Positions 55,351-64,000 of a stretch of DNA of 64,000 bases are shown one piece after another. Both the position numbers and the translations under genes were made by a program. The notes below the pieces were generated by a model. The model ran no database searches. It saw only the letters and a program-made list of their open reading frames with translations, and had not been told where the DNA came from. This DNA is from Zea mays (taxonomy: Eukaryota; Streptophyta; Magnoliopsida; Poales; Poaceae). The DNA is taken from the NCBI RefSeq assembly GCF_902167145.1, contig NC_050097.1, positions 114,361,982 through 114,425,981 on the forward strand, given 5' to 3'. The first letter of the stretch is position 1. Each line of letters begins with the position of its first letter.

Positions 55351-56691
55351 TGTAAGGAAAATGGACCCCAGGCCATTTGGCTAATTGAGTTTTGGTGTTT
55401 GATGATTAACACAATCTGTGGACTAATGTGTTTGCTAGTGTTTATAATTGTAGTTCACAGGATGCGATGAGGATTGGACCTAGGCAATGAGGATGCAACA
55501 CCTCAAAAGAAGTCATAAAAAGATGCATAGTAGTCCAAGACTCAAGAACAAAAGAAGCCCGAAGGAATCAACAAAGAAATCCTAGAAGAGGGCTGTCAGC
55601 CAGCACCTGGTGGCGCACCGGACAATGAACAGTACCTGTCCGGTGCGCACCGAATAGTGGGCACCGGACTGTCCGGTGTGCACCGGGCAGACGGTAACGG
55701 TCGGATCCAACGGTCGACTGCTACAGACACCAACGGTCGGCTGATGTGGCGTGCACCGGACACTGCACAGTGCCTGTCCGGTGGTGCACCGGACTGTCCA
55801 GTGCACCCGACGACAGAAAGCTACTGCTTTCTGTCCAACGACTAGTTTGGGGATTGGAGGCTATAAATACCACCCCAACTGGCCATTCTCATTGTGAGAG
55901 CCCAAGCAACATACCAAGACACATAGTGCATATTTCCAAGAGCTCAAACACCCAAGTGCTTAATAGAATCACTCGGTGATTAGCGTAGGTGCTTTGCGAA
56001 GTGCTTATGTTAGTTAGACCGCTTTAGCGCTTGCTCTAGGTGAACCCTAGATTGTTGAGTGAGTTTAGATAAACCTCACAACCCCTCGGCTCTTGCATGA
56101 GTTGTTGTAATTGTACCGAGTGGGGCGAGAGTCTTGCGAGACCGTGACAACCTCGTTTGTGTCACGGCCGCCACCGTGTACCAGAGGGAACAAGGCCCGC
56201 GGCGTTTCGGCCGGAAGCTCGATAGTGGAGACGGCAGGGAGCGTCCGAGAGAAGCCGGAAGCGGAGCACCACTTGCGCGTGGAGAAGGCTCGCAGCTCTC
56301 TACGAAGTTACTCGATCGAGGTGCTTGGCCCTCGCGTGGGCTTCCCTTTGCGTAGGGGCACCAACAAGGATTAGTCGGGACCTTGCGTGATTCTGGATAC
56401 CTCGGTAAAAATACCGGCGTCATCCATGAGAGTTTGCTTCTATACTTTGCTCTTTAAGTTTCCGCATTTATATTAAGCATTTAAGTTTCAATCTTGTATT
56501 CATACTTATCTAGAGTATATTGAAACTTAGCCTTTGCGGTAGAGATAGCAACACTTAGACAAAACCTAGTTTGCATATTCTAGTTTGATTATTTGTATAG
56601 GTTTTGCTCTAGGGATTTAATTGTGGCCTAGTTTAGTAAAAGTTTTAGAAGTCCTAATTCACCCCCTCTTAGGCGTCACCTGTTTCCTTCA
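55351..56691 (+). mobile_element. 3' LTR of element F
   Basis: 1341 bp, TSD GTCAT follows (56692-56696). TATAAATA at 55862-55869. Lacks a 92-bp palindrome-rich segment present in the 5' LTR. Confidence 0.92.
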
Positions 56692-57318
56692 GTCATTGTA
56701 GGGTAGGATGCACCATGCCTTGATGTAGATGTTAATGTTAGTGTGGTTGACACAGGCGCCCTAGCTCTAGGGCCACGATGCGATGATGCTGGTGTTAAAA
56801 GACAATGAGGAAGTCCTCCGGGCAAGACACCTTAATGTCCTTCCCCAGGACACCCAGCCTCGGACAGAGAACCCTGCTTATCACCTTAGGCTCGACGTCG
56901 TCCCTTTCCCTGCACAGGCATACCACCATCGAGCAGGCGAACAGGTGTTGCAGCTCCTCATCCATGGCCGAGGTGGTCATTGCCATAGTAGCCGTCTCCA
57001 TGGGCCAAAGGTTAGGACATCCGGACAGCGACATCTTGACCACTAGGAGCCAGGGGAAGGCAACACGGTCATAGGTCAGGCAGCGAACAGGGTCCCTACA
57101 GACCGTGGCAGAGGCACTTACCTTGAAGGGGGGCACTGATGGCGTTGCGGGAGTGGCGCCTGTTGGTAGGCGAGCACATTGACTGCTCAGGTTGACCTCA
57201 CGCTTCCTGTGCTTGTACGTGACTTGGGTCCATCCGTCGTTGCCGCCCGTCAGATAAGCAGTTATGCCACCACAGGGAAATAGCTCTGCCATAAGAGCAG
57301 CATGGGGTGATTGCTGCA
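56692..57318 (-). pseudogene. DUF4283/zinc-knuckle-type pseudogene, segment 1 of 4 (5'-most part)
   Basis: Minus-strand reading includes GWTQVTYKHRKREV, a degenerate knuckle region (ATVCRDPVRCLTYDR, where a CCHC box is expected) and PEDFLIVF before a stop. In a neighbouring frame it continues GACVNHTNINIYIKAWCILP, which runs in frame into segment 2 across the GTCAT duplication. The order of motifs matches grass DUF4283 zinc-knuckle proteins. Loss of knuckle residues plus stops and shifts shows it was already decaying. Element E inserted at its upstream end. Confidence 0.65.
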
Positions 57319-57944
57319 TGTTGGGGGCCTGCTTCGTCGCCGAAGGTCCTTTAAGAAGAAGCACCTTCGAAAGATCAACGTATAATCAAACACAGCACGA
57401 AGGTACACACGAAGCTGTTGTCCAAGGAGCTTCGACATAATGGTACGCCTTGAGACGAAGGGTTGCGCCGACTTAAAGAGGAAAAGACCGATCAGTCCAT
57501 GATAATTTGTGTAATGATTGTAACTAGTTATCAAGGTCACAAATATAATTTTGACCGGGCTGCATCCCGTGCCTATAAATAGGTGAACAGTACCCCCGTA
57601 CTGTTCACGCTGACTTGTATTCGCTCGTGTGTCACGCTTGGACTTTTACCTTCTGTCAAGCTGAATGTACAAATGTAATTCAATATTGTTTTTGTTTATC
57701 CATGATAATATAGAGAAGAGATATTAATAATACCATATGATTATTCATGTTGCCTCTCATATTTCATATGCTTCTACTTCCGTTATTGTACACTATGATT
57801 ATGAAGGTATGTTCTTCATAACCTTCGTCTGGAGATCATTAAATCCTAAGGGAGATAATGCTTCGAAGGACGAAGGGCTTTAACCATTAATATTTGGTGT
57901 TGCCTTGTTCTTGATTCATAGCATTTGAGAACAAGTCCCCAACA
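57319..57944 (+). mobile_element. 5' LTR of element E
   Basis: 626 bp from TGTTGGGGGCC to GTCCCCAACA, giving an 8-bp inverted terminal match (TGTTGGGG/CCCCAACA). TATAAATA at 57574-57581. The end is set by the adjoining PBS. Confidence 0.85.
57574..57581 (+). promoter_or_regulatory. TATA box of element E 5' LTR
   Basis: TATAAATA in GCCTATAAATAGGTG, about 255 bp into the LTR. Confidence 0.65.
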
Positions 57945-57963
57945 TTGGCGCCCAGCTCCGGTG
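57945..57963 (+). other. Primer-binding site of element E
   Basis: TTGGCGCCCAGCTCCGGTG immediately follows the LTR. The TGGCGCC start is typical of plant Gypsy PBSs; the tRNA is not assigned. Confidence 0.7.
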
Positions 57964-57986
57964 AACTCACTCCCACTTTTGAGCTG

Positions 57987-58781
57987 ATGGCTTCATTCAA
58001 CAACCAAGTCGTAGCACCTTCGGCTACGAAGCTGGTGCTCCCGATAACAAGCGGTTCAAGTTCAGAGTCGGCTAACAAGAAGCAGAAGAAGGAAGCGCAG
58101 AGAAGGGTGCAACATGTTGGAGTGCAGGGACCCTTCATCAAGTCCAAATGGTCTCACATTCCAATCACCTTCTCCCAGGAGGACCTTCAGCTCAAAGATT
58201 ACTCTCACAATGATGCTATGGTCATATCTTATGTCATCAAGGGATTTCTGGTCCATAATGTTCTGGTTGACACAGGCAGTGCAGCGGATATCATATTTGC
58301 TAAGGCCTTCAGACAGATGCAAGAGCCAGAAGACAAGATTCATGATGCTACACACCCTCTTTGTGGCTTCAGAGGAAGGCAGATTGTCGCACTTGGTAAA
58401 ATCACAATGCCAGTGACCTTTGGCTTCATCCACAACACAAGGACCGAACATGTTGTCTTTGATATTGTTGACATGGAGTACCCCTATAATGCAATCATTG
58501 GCCGAGGGACACTTAATGCCTTCGAAGCAATACTTCATCCAACATATTTATGCATGAAGATACCTTCGGAACAAGGGCCCATTACTGTTCATGGGAGTCA
58601 AGAAGCTGCCAGAAGGGCCGAAGGAAACTTGACAGATTCAAAGGCAATCCATAACATAGATGGAGCCGAAGCCTGTCAGCAGTATAAATACAAAAGAGAG
58701 AAGGCTGCTTCAGCGGATCAGCCGAAGCCTATACTTCTATGTGAAGACATAGCAGAACAAAGGTTACTACTGGGGTCTTAG
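57987..58781 (+). pseudogene. gag remnant and aspartic protease of element E
   Basis: The ATG lies only 43 bp after the LTR and opens a frame of 264 codons. About 35 residues of leader pass straight into the region that normally precedes the protease (QGPFIKSKWSHIPITF), so the gag core is missing: an internal deletion. The protease has VLVDTGSAADIIF (about 58263-58300) and ends at TAG 58779-58781. The same frame continues into reverse transcriptase (LSDEQEKTLLRFLF). The element could not make particles without help. Confidence 0.8.
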
Positions 58782-61700
58782 TTATCTGATGAACAAGAGA
58801 AGACTTTGCTAAGATTTTTATTCAACAACAAAGATATTTTTGCTTGGTCAGCTAATGATCTCTGTGGTGTCAACAGAGATGTTATTGAACATTCACTCAA
58901 TGTGGATCCATCCTTCAGGCCAAGAAAATAAAGGTTTCAGAAGATGTTTGAAGACAAAGCTGAAGGTGCTCGGAACGAAGTAAACAGACTTCTTAGTGCC
59001 GGTGTCATCAGAGAGGTGAAATACCCAGAATGGCTAGCCAACACTGTTATGGTGAAGAAGGCCAATGGTAAATGGAGAATGTGTATTGATTTCACAGATC
59101 TCAACAAGGCATGCCCAATGGACGAGTTCCCATTGCCAAGAATAGACTCCCTAGTAGATGCAGCAGCTTCTTCAGAGCTCATGAGTCTATTGGATTGTTA
59201 CTCATGCTATCATCAAATTTGGATGAAGAAGGAAGACGAGCCGAAGACTAGCTTCATAATTCCCAGTGGCACCTATTGCTACATTCGGATGCCTGAGGGG
59301 CTCAAGAATGCCGGAGGAAGCTTCAGCAGAATGACAACCAAGGTCCTTCATTCTCAAATAGACAGGATTGTACTGACCTATGTTGATTATATCATAGTGA
59401 AAAGCACGAAGCAAGAAAATCACTGATTTGCAAGAGACATTCACCAATTTCAGGCAAGCTGGCCTGAAGTTAAATCCAGAAAAGTGTGTTTTTGGGGTGA
59501 AGAAGGGCAAGTTCCTTGGCTGTTTGGTATCAACAAAGGGAATTGAAGCCAACCCGAGCAAGATTGAAGCTATCCTTCGGATGGAGCCGCAGTTTCATAT
59601 CCAGATCAGCAGAAAGACTAGCATCATTAAACAGATTTATATCTAGATTCAGTAGAAAGAAATCTGCCATTCTTTGAAATACTGAAGTCAGCCGAAGTTT
59701 TTCAATAGGGTCCGGCTTAGCAAAAAGCTTTCGAAGAGCTGAAGCAATACTTGATCGATCTAACTACACTAACTCCACCTTCGCCAGGGGCTCCATTACT
59801 CTTATATGTGGCAGCTTCGCACTCTGCAGTTAGTGCGACTCTTGTACAGGAGGAGCTAGATGGCCAAACCAAAAAGCAAGCTCCAGTGTACTTCGTCTCT
59901 GAAGTTTTAAGTTTATCAAAGAAAAATTATACGGAATTGGAGAAGGTGTTGTATGCTATGTTAATGGCCTCCAGGAAGCTTCGGCATTATTTTCAAGCAT
60001 ATCACATAATTGTTCCTTCGTCCTAGCCTCTGAAGGACATAATGAGGAACAAAGAAGCTACTGGAAGGATTGGAAAATGGGCTGCGGAGCTTAACGAGTT
60101 CAATATTGATTATGTACATAGATCCTCAATTCAGTCCTAGGCATTAGCAGACTTCATTGTTGATTGGATGCTAGGGGCTCACGAAGAAGAAACAAATAAA
60201 GACGCCGAAGCTTGGACAGTGTTCTGCGACGGTTCTTGGGGAACCTTCGGCGCAGGAGCAACTGTTGTTCTAGTTGCGCCTTCCAAAATCAAAACATGTT
60301 ATGCGGCAAAGCTTGACTTCAGTTGTACAAATAATATTGCTGAATACGAAGCACTTCTGTTGGGGCTTCGGAAGTTAAAGGCAATGGGAATAAGAAGGGC
60401 CATCCTTAAAACTGACTCTCAAGTCATTTCTGGTCATATTGACAAAAGTAGCAAGGATAGAGATCCGAAGCTTGAAAAATATTTGGACACAGTTCGAAGG
60501 CTCAAAGCTTCTTTCAAAGGATTTTCTGTCAAGAATATTCCAAGAGGGGAAAATGAGCATGCTGATTTGTTAGCCAAGTCAGCGGCACATGGGCTCCCTT
60601 TACCTTTGGAAGTATTCTTCGAAACAATAAAAGCACCTTCGGTTGAACTTATGGAGAGAGCAGTGCTTACAATTTCTCCTGTACATAGTGAAGATTGGAG
60701 AACTGAAATTATATCTTTCCTCAAAGGTAATTGTCTTTCAGATGACGAAGCTTATAATAAGAGAATGGAGGCAAGGACAAGACCGTATGTGATGATAGAA
60801 GGGGAATTATATAAGCATGGAGTCTGTTCTCCACTCCTCAAGTGTTTATCCAAAACTGAAGGTATAGAATTAATGAAGGAGATACATGCAGGTCTGTGTG
60901 GATCTCACATTGGGTCTAGGCCCTAGTTGGGAAAAGTGTTTAGACAAGGATTTTATTGGCCGAAGGCAGCTTCGGATGCAGCAGAATTAGTTCAAAAGTG
61001 CGAGAATTTTCAAAAGTGTGCAAGAGATCAGAAGCAACCTTCGTCTCTCACACAGCTGATACAGCCTACTTGGTTGTTGCAAAGATGGGGCCTGGATCTG
61101 TTAGGCCCACTTCCACCAACGCAAGGTAATTTGAAATATGTTGTGGTGGCTATAGAATATTTTTCTAAGTGGATTGAAGCAAAGCCTTTGGCTACAACAA
61201 CTTCGGTTACAGTCCAAAAGTTCTTCTGGCAAAATATTGTTTGTCGCTTCGGCGTGCTGAAGGCTATAACAGTGGACAATGGAACACAGTTTGATGCTAA
61301 AACGTTCAAAGATTTCTGTGACCAAATTGGCACAAAGATTCATTTTGCATCAGTAAGGCACCCAGAATCAAATGGACTGGTAGAAAGAGCAAATGACATT
61401 ATAATAACAAGAATAATGAAGCTAATCTTCAATCAGCCTAGAGGCAAGTGGCTAGATGAGTTGATCAAAGTGGTGTGGAGCCACAACACAACCATGTCAA
61501 GATCAACAGGTTTTACACCTTTCAAACTATTATTTGGTGACGAAGCTATAACTCCAGAAGAAGCTAAAGCAGGATCAATAAGAACAGTAGCTTTGGCGGA
61601 AGACGAAGCTGATTATCACATAGCAAAAGATACTATAGAAGGGACCAGACTTCAGGCTGTAGAGAACATCAACAAATATCAAGCCAAAACAATAAAATGG

Positions 61701-61919
61701 CGTGATAGAAAAGTTCAGTTGAAAAATATTAAGCCAGGGCATTTGGTGCTTCGGAGAGTGGCCAATCCGGACACAGTAGGCAAATTGCAGCTGAAGTGGG
61801 AAGGACCGTTTCTGGTGGTATCTTCGTCGAGGCCTGGTTCTTTAAGATTGAATGATATGGACGACAACTACATACCCAGATCTTGGAATGCGGATGAGCT
61901 TCGACGATATTATGTGTAA
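58782..61919 (+). pseudogene. pol: pol of element E: reverse transcriptase, RNase H, integrase, heavily broken
   Basis: Reverse transcriptase shows WRMCIDFTDLNKACP and LLDCYSCYHQIW, but the active site reads YVDY (59379-59390) in place of YVDD, removing a metal-binding aspartate. RNase H follows (FCDGSWGTFGAGA, NNIAEYEAL, KTDSQVISGH; about 60210-60440). The integrase zinc region has CENFQKC near 61000, with Phe where the usual Cys stands. The integrase core keeps GLDLLGP, VDNGTQFD and HPESNGLVERAN. Stops: TAA 58929, TAG 59706, 59718, 60024, 60138, 60924, with a frameshift near 59420 and scrambled frame at 59600-59700. It ends TAA at 61917-61919. Confidence 0.88.
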
Positions 61920-62772
61920 TTTGATGTAATCTTTTTTCATTTTTTCTATGGCACCCTTTTCCTTTCCAAAGGGGGAGAAAGGTTTTTAATGGGGCCATAG
62001 CTTGTAATTTTTCTTTCTTATTTAGCTCCACGAGAGCCAAATCCCCCAAAAGGATGTAAAATGTAAAATCTGAGCATGCACCATTGAGTGCAGAGAGAAA
62101 AAAAAGAAGAAAAGCAGGGAGAAGCTCAAAAGTCGTCCCCAAGGGGATGTAGAGCATGACGAAGCTACAAAAAGTCGTTCCTAAGGGAGCGTAGCGTAAG
62201 TTTTCTGCTCAAAAGTCGTTCCTAAGGGAATGCAAAGCCAAATACCGCCGAAATATAAGGCGAAGAAGTTCAAAAGTCGTTCCTAAGGGGATGCAGAACT
62301 TATACCACCGAAATAGAAGGTGAAAAAGCTCAAAAGACGTTCCTAAGGGTATGCAGAGTCTGGGTGTGGCTTCGTGTGCGTGTGTTTGGACATTCATTTG
62401 CACATTACATCACATCATTCATTGCATTCATACACATTCATGTAGACATTCGTAGGATCATCATCTTCATAACATAGAGTACAAACAGATGCTTCGACTT
62501 TGATGATAATGCTTCGATAAAAAGCAAAGATATGCTTCGTTGTGTACGAAAAGAAGGGAAGGTGTTTTTCGTCTGCGGCTCAAAAGATACAAGTTTCGTC
62601 CACATCAAAGTAATTCACACACGGATGAAAAGGTAAAAATATATTACAAGGTATGGACAAATTTACAGAGTAATGTTTGATTCCTAAATTACAAAATCTT
62701 TTACAAGGATAATTCAAATGTCTCTAAAGCTTTGTGCAGCGGCTTCATCAGTCTCCGTCAAGCTTCGATTTA
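61920..62772 (+). other. Region between pol of E and the antisense gene
   Basis: No coding frame of note. Holds a GGGGGAGA motif near 61972, the tandem repeats at 62128-62360, and CTTCGA-rich AT sequence up to the convergent antisense gene. It serves as the 3' flank of both convergent genes. Confidence 0.5.
62128..62360. repeat. Tandem repeat downstream of pol in element E, about five copies
   Basis: Core CAAAAGTCGTTCCTAAGGG(A/G)ATGCAGA recurs at about 62128, 62168, 62209, 62271 and 62330, spaced 40-62 bp, with CCGAAATA-AAGG-GAA in the longer spacers. It lies between convergent pol and the antisense gene. Confidence 0.85.
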
Positions 62773-64000
62773 TTAACCTTCGGCATCATCATCCTGTACA
62801 CAACAAAGCAGTATAAGGTAAAAAGTAATCTCAAGAGAAGGTAACCAATAGGTACAAGTTTAATACCAGCTTAAGATGACTTCGAGCTTCGACACTAGCT
62901 AAGTCCCGCCCACCCTTCGTCCAAATTTGTGTTAAAAATCTATTTCCAATGCTTCGGGCTAGGCTGGGGATATCAGTTAAGTCCGCTGGTGATAGACTGC
63001 AGTTCAGCCTGTTTACAATCTTTCCGTGCGTGCAACCAGCCTTCATAAAAGCTACAGCTGTGTCGTGATAAGCCAGCAGGGCACAGGAGTCGCCGTGCCC
63101 AGCTATAACTTCATCAAGCACCTCAACTTCGCTTTCAATATGCTCGAAGGTGCTGGGCAAGTCTTCAACCGAAGGTTCAAATTTGTCAGAGCTGGCTCCC
63201 ACTGAGTTGAAGACCTATCTCAGCTGTTGCACGCATCGGTTGCCGAAGTTCAAACATTTGTTTTGAAGCTCTTTTAACGATTTTTGCAGATTCGAACTTT
63301 TCTTGACTTCGGCTTCAAGCTTCGCATCAAAATTCCTCTTTTCTTGCTTGAAGCTTTCTGATTTTCGGAGGAGTTGATCATTTAATCTGGCAACTTCGGC
63401 TTGAGCTTCTGCCAATGAACCCTCCATTGTTTGAAGAAGGTAATCTTTCTTTTCTAGAGAAGCTTCATGGTCTTTAATTTTCTTCTCCAAGCCCTCGATT
63501 ATAATTTCATTCTTTTTATCTTCGAGGTCCTGTTGCATTCTCAAGGCTTTGCTCAGTAGCATAATCTGTGCAAAAATAACCTTCATCATAATCTTTGCTC
63601 CATCACAAAACAATAAAAAGTCGAGGAAAAAACTTTACCTTAAAGTTGGAATAGAACAAGCTGCCGATGATATGTTGTCATCGGTAGCTGCTAATGTCAG
63701 CTTCAAGCTTCGGAAAACCAACACTCTTCGCCAGAGTGCTGATAATCTTTGCCCCAGTACGGTCTCGAATACATCCTAAGGCTTCTTCGTTAATTCCGCC
63801 AAAGAGCATGGCTCCTGGCTGGTAGCCACAGGATATAGCATACTCCTGCAGCTCCTCCTTCTTAGCCTTGGATAATTCTTGACCAATTAGATTTTGAAAT
63901 TTGAAGCCTTTTTCTTCCGAAGTATCTTCGGCAATTTCTTTTCCTTTCTCAGGCATTTCGGCCAGGAATTCTTCTGTAGCCACAGCAGTCTCCTCTGCGG
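62773..64000 (-). pseudogene. Spliced antisense gene of element E (coiled-coil protein), 5' end outside window
   Basis: The minus strand reads as a gene with GT-AG introns. Exons are >64000-63639 (ends AAG|GTAAAG), 63565-62867 (starts after TTTTTGCACAG, ends CTG|GTATTA) and 62793-62773 (starts after TTGTGTACAG, ends GAAGGTTAA). Both introns are 73 bp and phases join. Visible product: an acidic/globular part (GYQPGAMLFGGINEEALGC), a Lys/Glu-rich coiled coil of about 100 residues (LEDKKNEIIIEGLEKK...), and a conserved-looking C-terminal part (HGDSCALLAYHDTAVAFMKAG). Two in-frame stops, TGA 63680-63678 and TAG 63217-63215, break it. Extra antisense genes after pol are known in Tat-lineage plant Gypsy elements; the function is not established. 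It could also be a captured host gene. Confidence 0.75.

Larger units (their letters stand above)
36630..56691 (+). mobile_element. Copia element F, gag-only (overall extent, with Huck-like H nested inside)
   Basis: The ends are TGTAAGGAAAATGGACC and CACCTGTTTCCTTCA, flanked by GTCAT (36625-36629 and 56692-56696). Without the 13.8-kb insert it is about 6.3 kb: 5' LTR, PBS, gag (broken), about 1.3 kb noncoding, polypurine tract and 3' LTR. No polymerase or integrase is seen on either side of the insert. Its layout parallels element B. Confidence 0.9.
57319..64000 (+). mobile_element. Gypsy element E (Tat-type), 5' part; runs off the window
   Basis: The 5' LTR (57319-57944) is followed by PBS, a deleted gag, protease, reverse transcriptase, RNase H, integrase, tandem repeats, and an antisense gene. 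The 3' LTR is beyond 64000, so the TSD cannot be checked; the bases before the LTR are CTGCA. The CTTCG/CGAAGG motif recurs throughout. The layout with an antisense gene after pol fits the Tat lineage (Grande or Cinful-like); family not assigned. Confidence 0.85.

Overview
The window looks like plant nuclear DNA from maize (Zea mays) or a very close relative. It has one intron-bearing plant SR-protein gene next to a dense, nested pile of LTR retrotransposons whose LTRs and proteins resemble the maize Ji/Opie (Copia, SIRE lineage) and Huck (Gypsy, Tat lineage) families. Family names are recalled by eye, with no database search; boundaries rest on TG...CA ends, matching 5-bp target-site duplications (TSDs), primer-binding sites and polypurine tracts.

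Layout. 1-1588: 3' end of an LTR element including its 3' LTR. 1589-5100: an RS31-like SR splicing factor, five coding exons, plus strand. 5862-5995: a small hairpin MITE. 5996-57318: remnants of one minus-strand DUF4283/zinc-knuckle-type gene, now a pseudogene in four pieces (57318-56692, 36629-36361, 35060-35002, 6672-5996) separated by insertions. Insertion 1 (6678-34996, TSD TTACC) is a long solo LTR (D) holding a gag-only Gypsy element C (7157-32144, TSD CAACC, minus), which holds a gag-only Copia element B (9904-27960, TSD CTTCC, plus), whose 5' LTR holds a complete Ji/Opie-like Copia element A (10346-19867, TSD ACTGT, minus). Insertion 2 (35061-36355, TSD GAGCC) is a solo Copia LTR (G). 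Insertion 3 (36630-56691, TSD GTCAT, plus) is a gag-only Copia element F, holding a Huck-like Gypsy element H (40152-53917, TSD CAAGC, plus). Insertion 4 starts at 57319 and runs off the window: Gypsy element E (plus), with a decayed pol and, downstream of pol, a spliced antisense gene on the minus strand.

How they work together. Element A carries gag, protease, integrase, reverse transcriptase and RNase H with catalytic motifs present, and its two LTRs look identical, so it is very young and may be competent. B and F carry gag but no pol; B shares with A a 3' noncoding domain, polypurine tract and LTR architecture, so it could be mobilised in trans by A-type elements. C likewise has gag only, and its 3' internal domain is homologous to that of the Huck-like element H. 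H and E are inactivated mostly by stop codons that C-to-T or G-to-A changes would explain, as expected from decay of methylated cytosines. The SR gene is the only apparently functional host gene.
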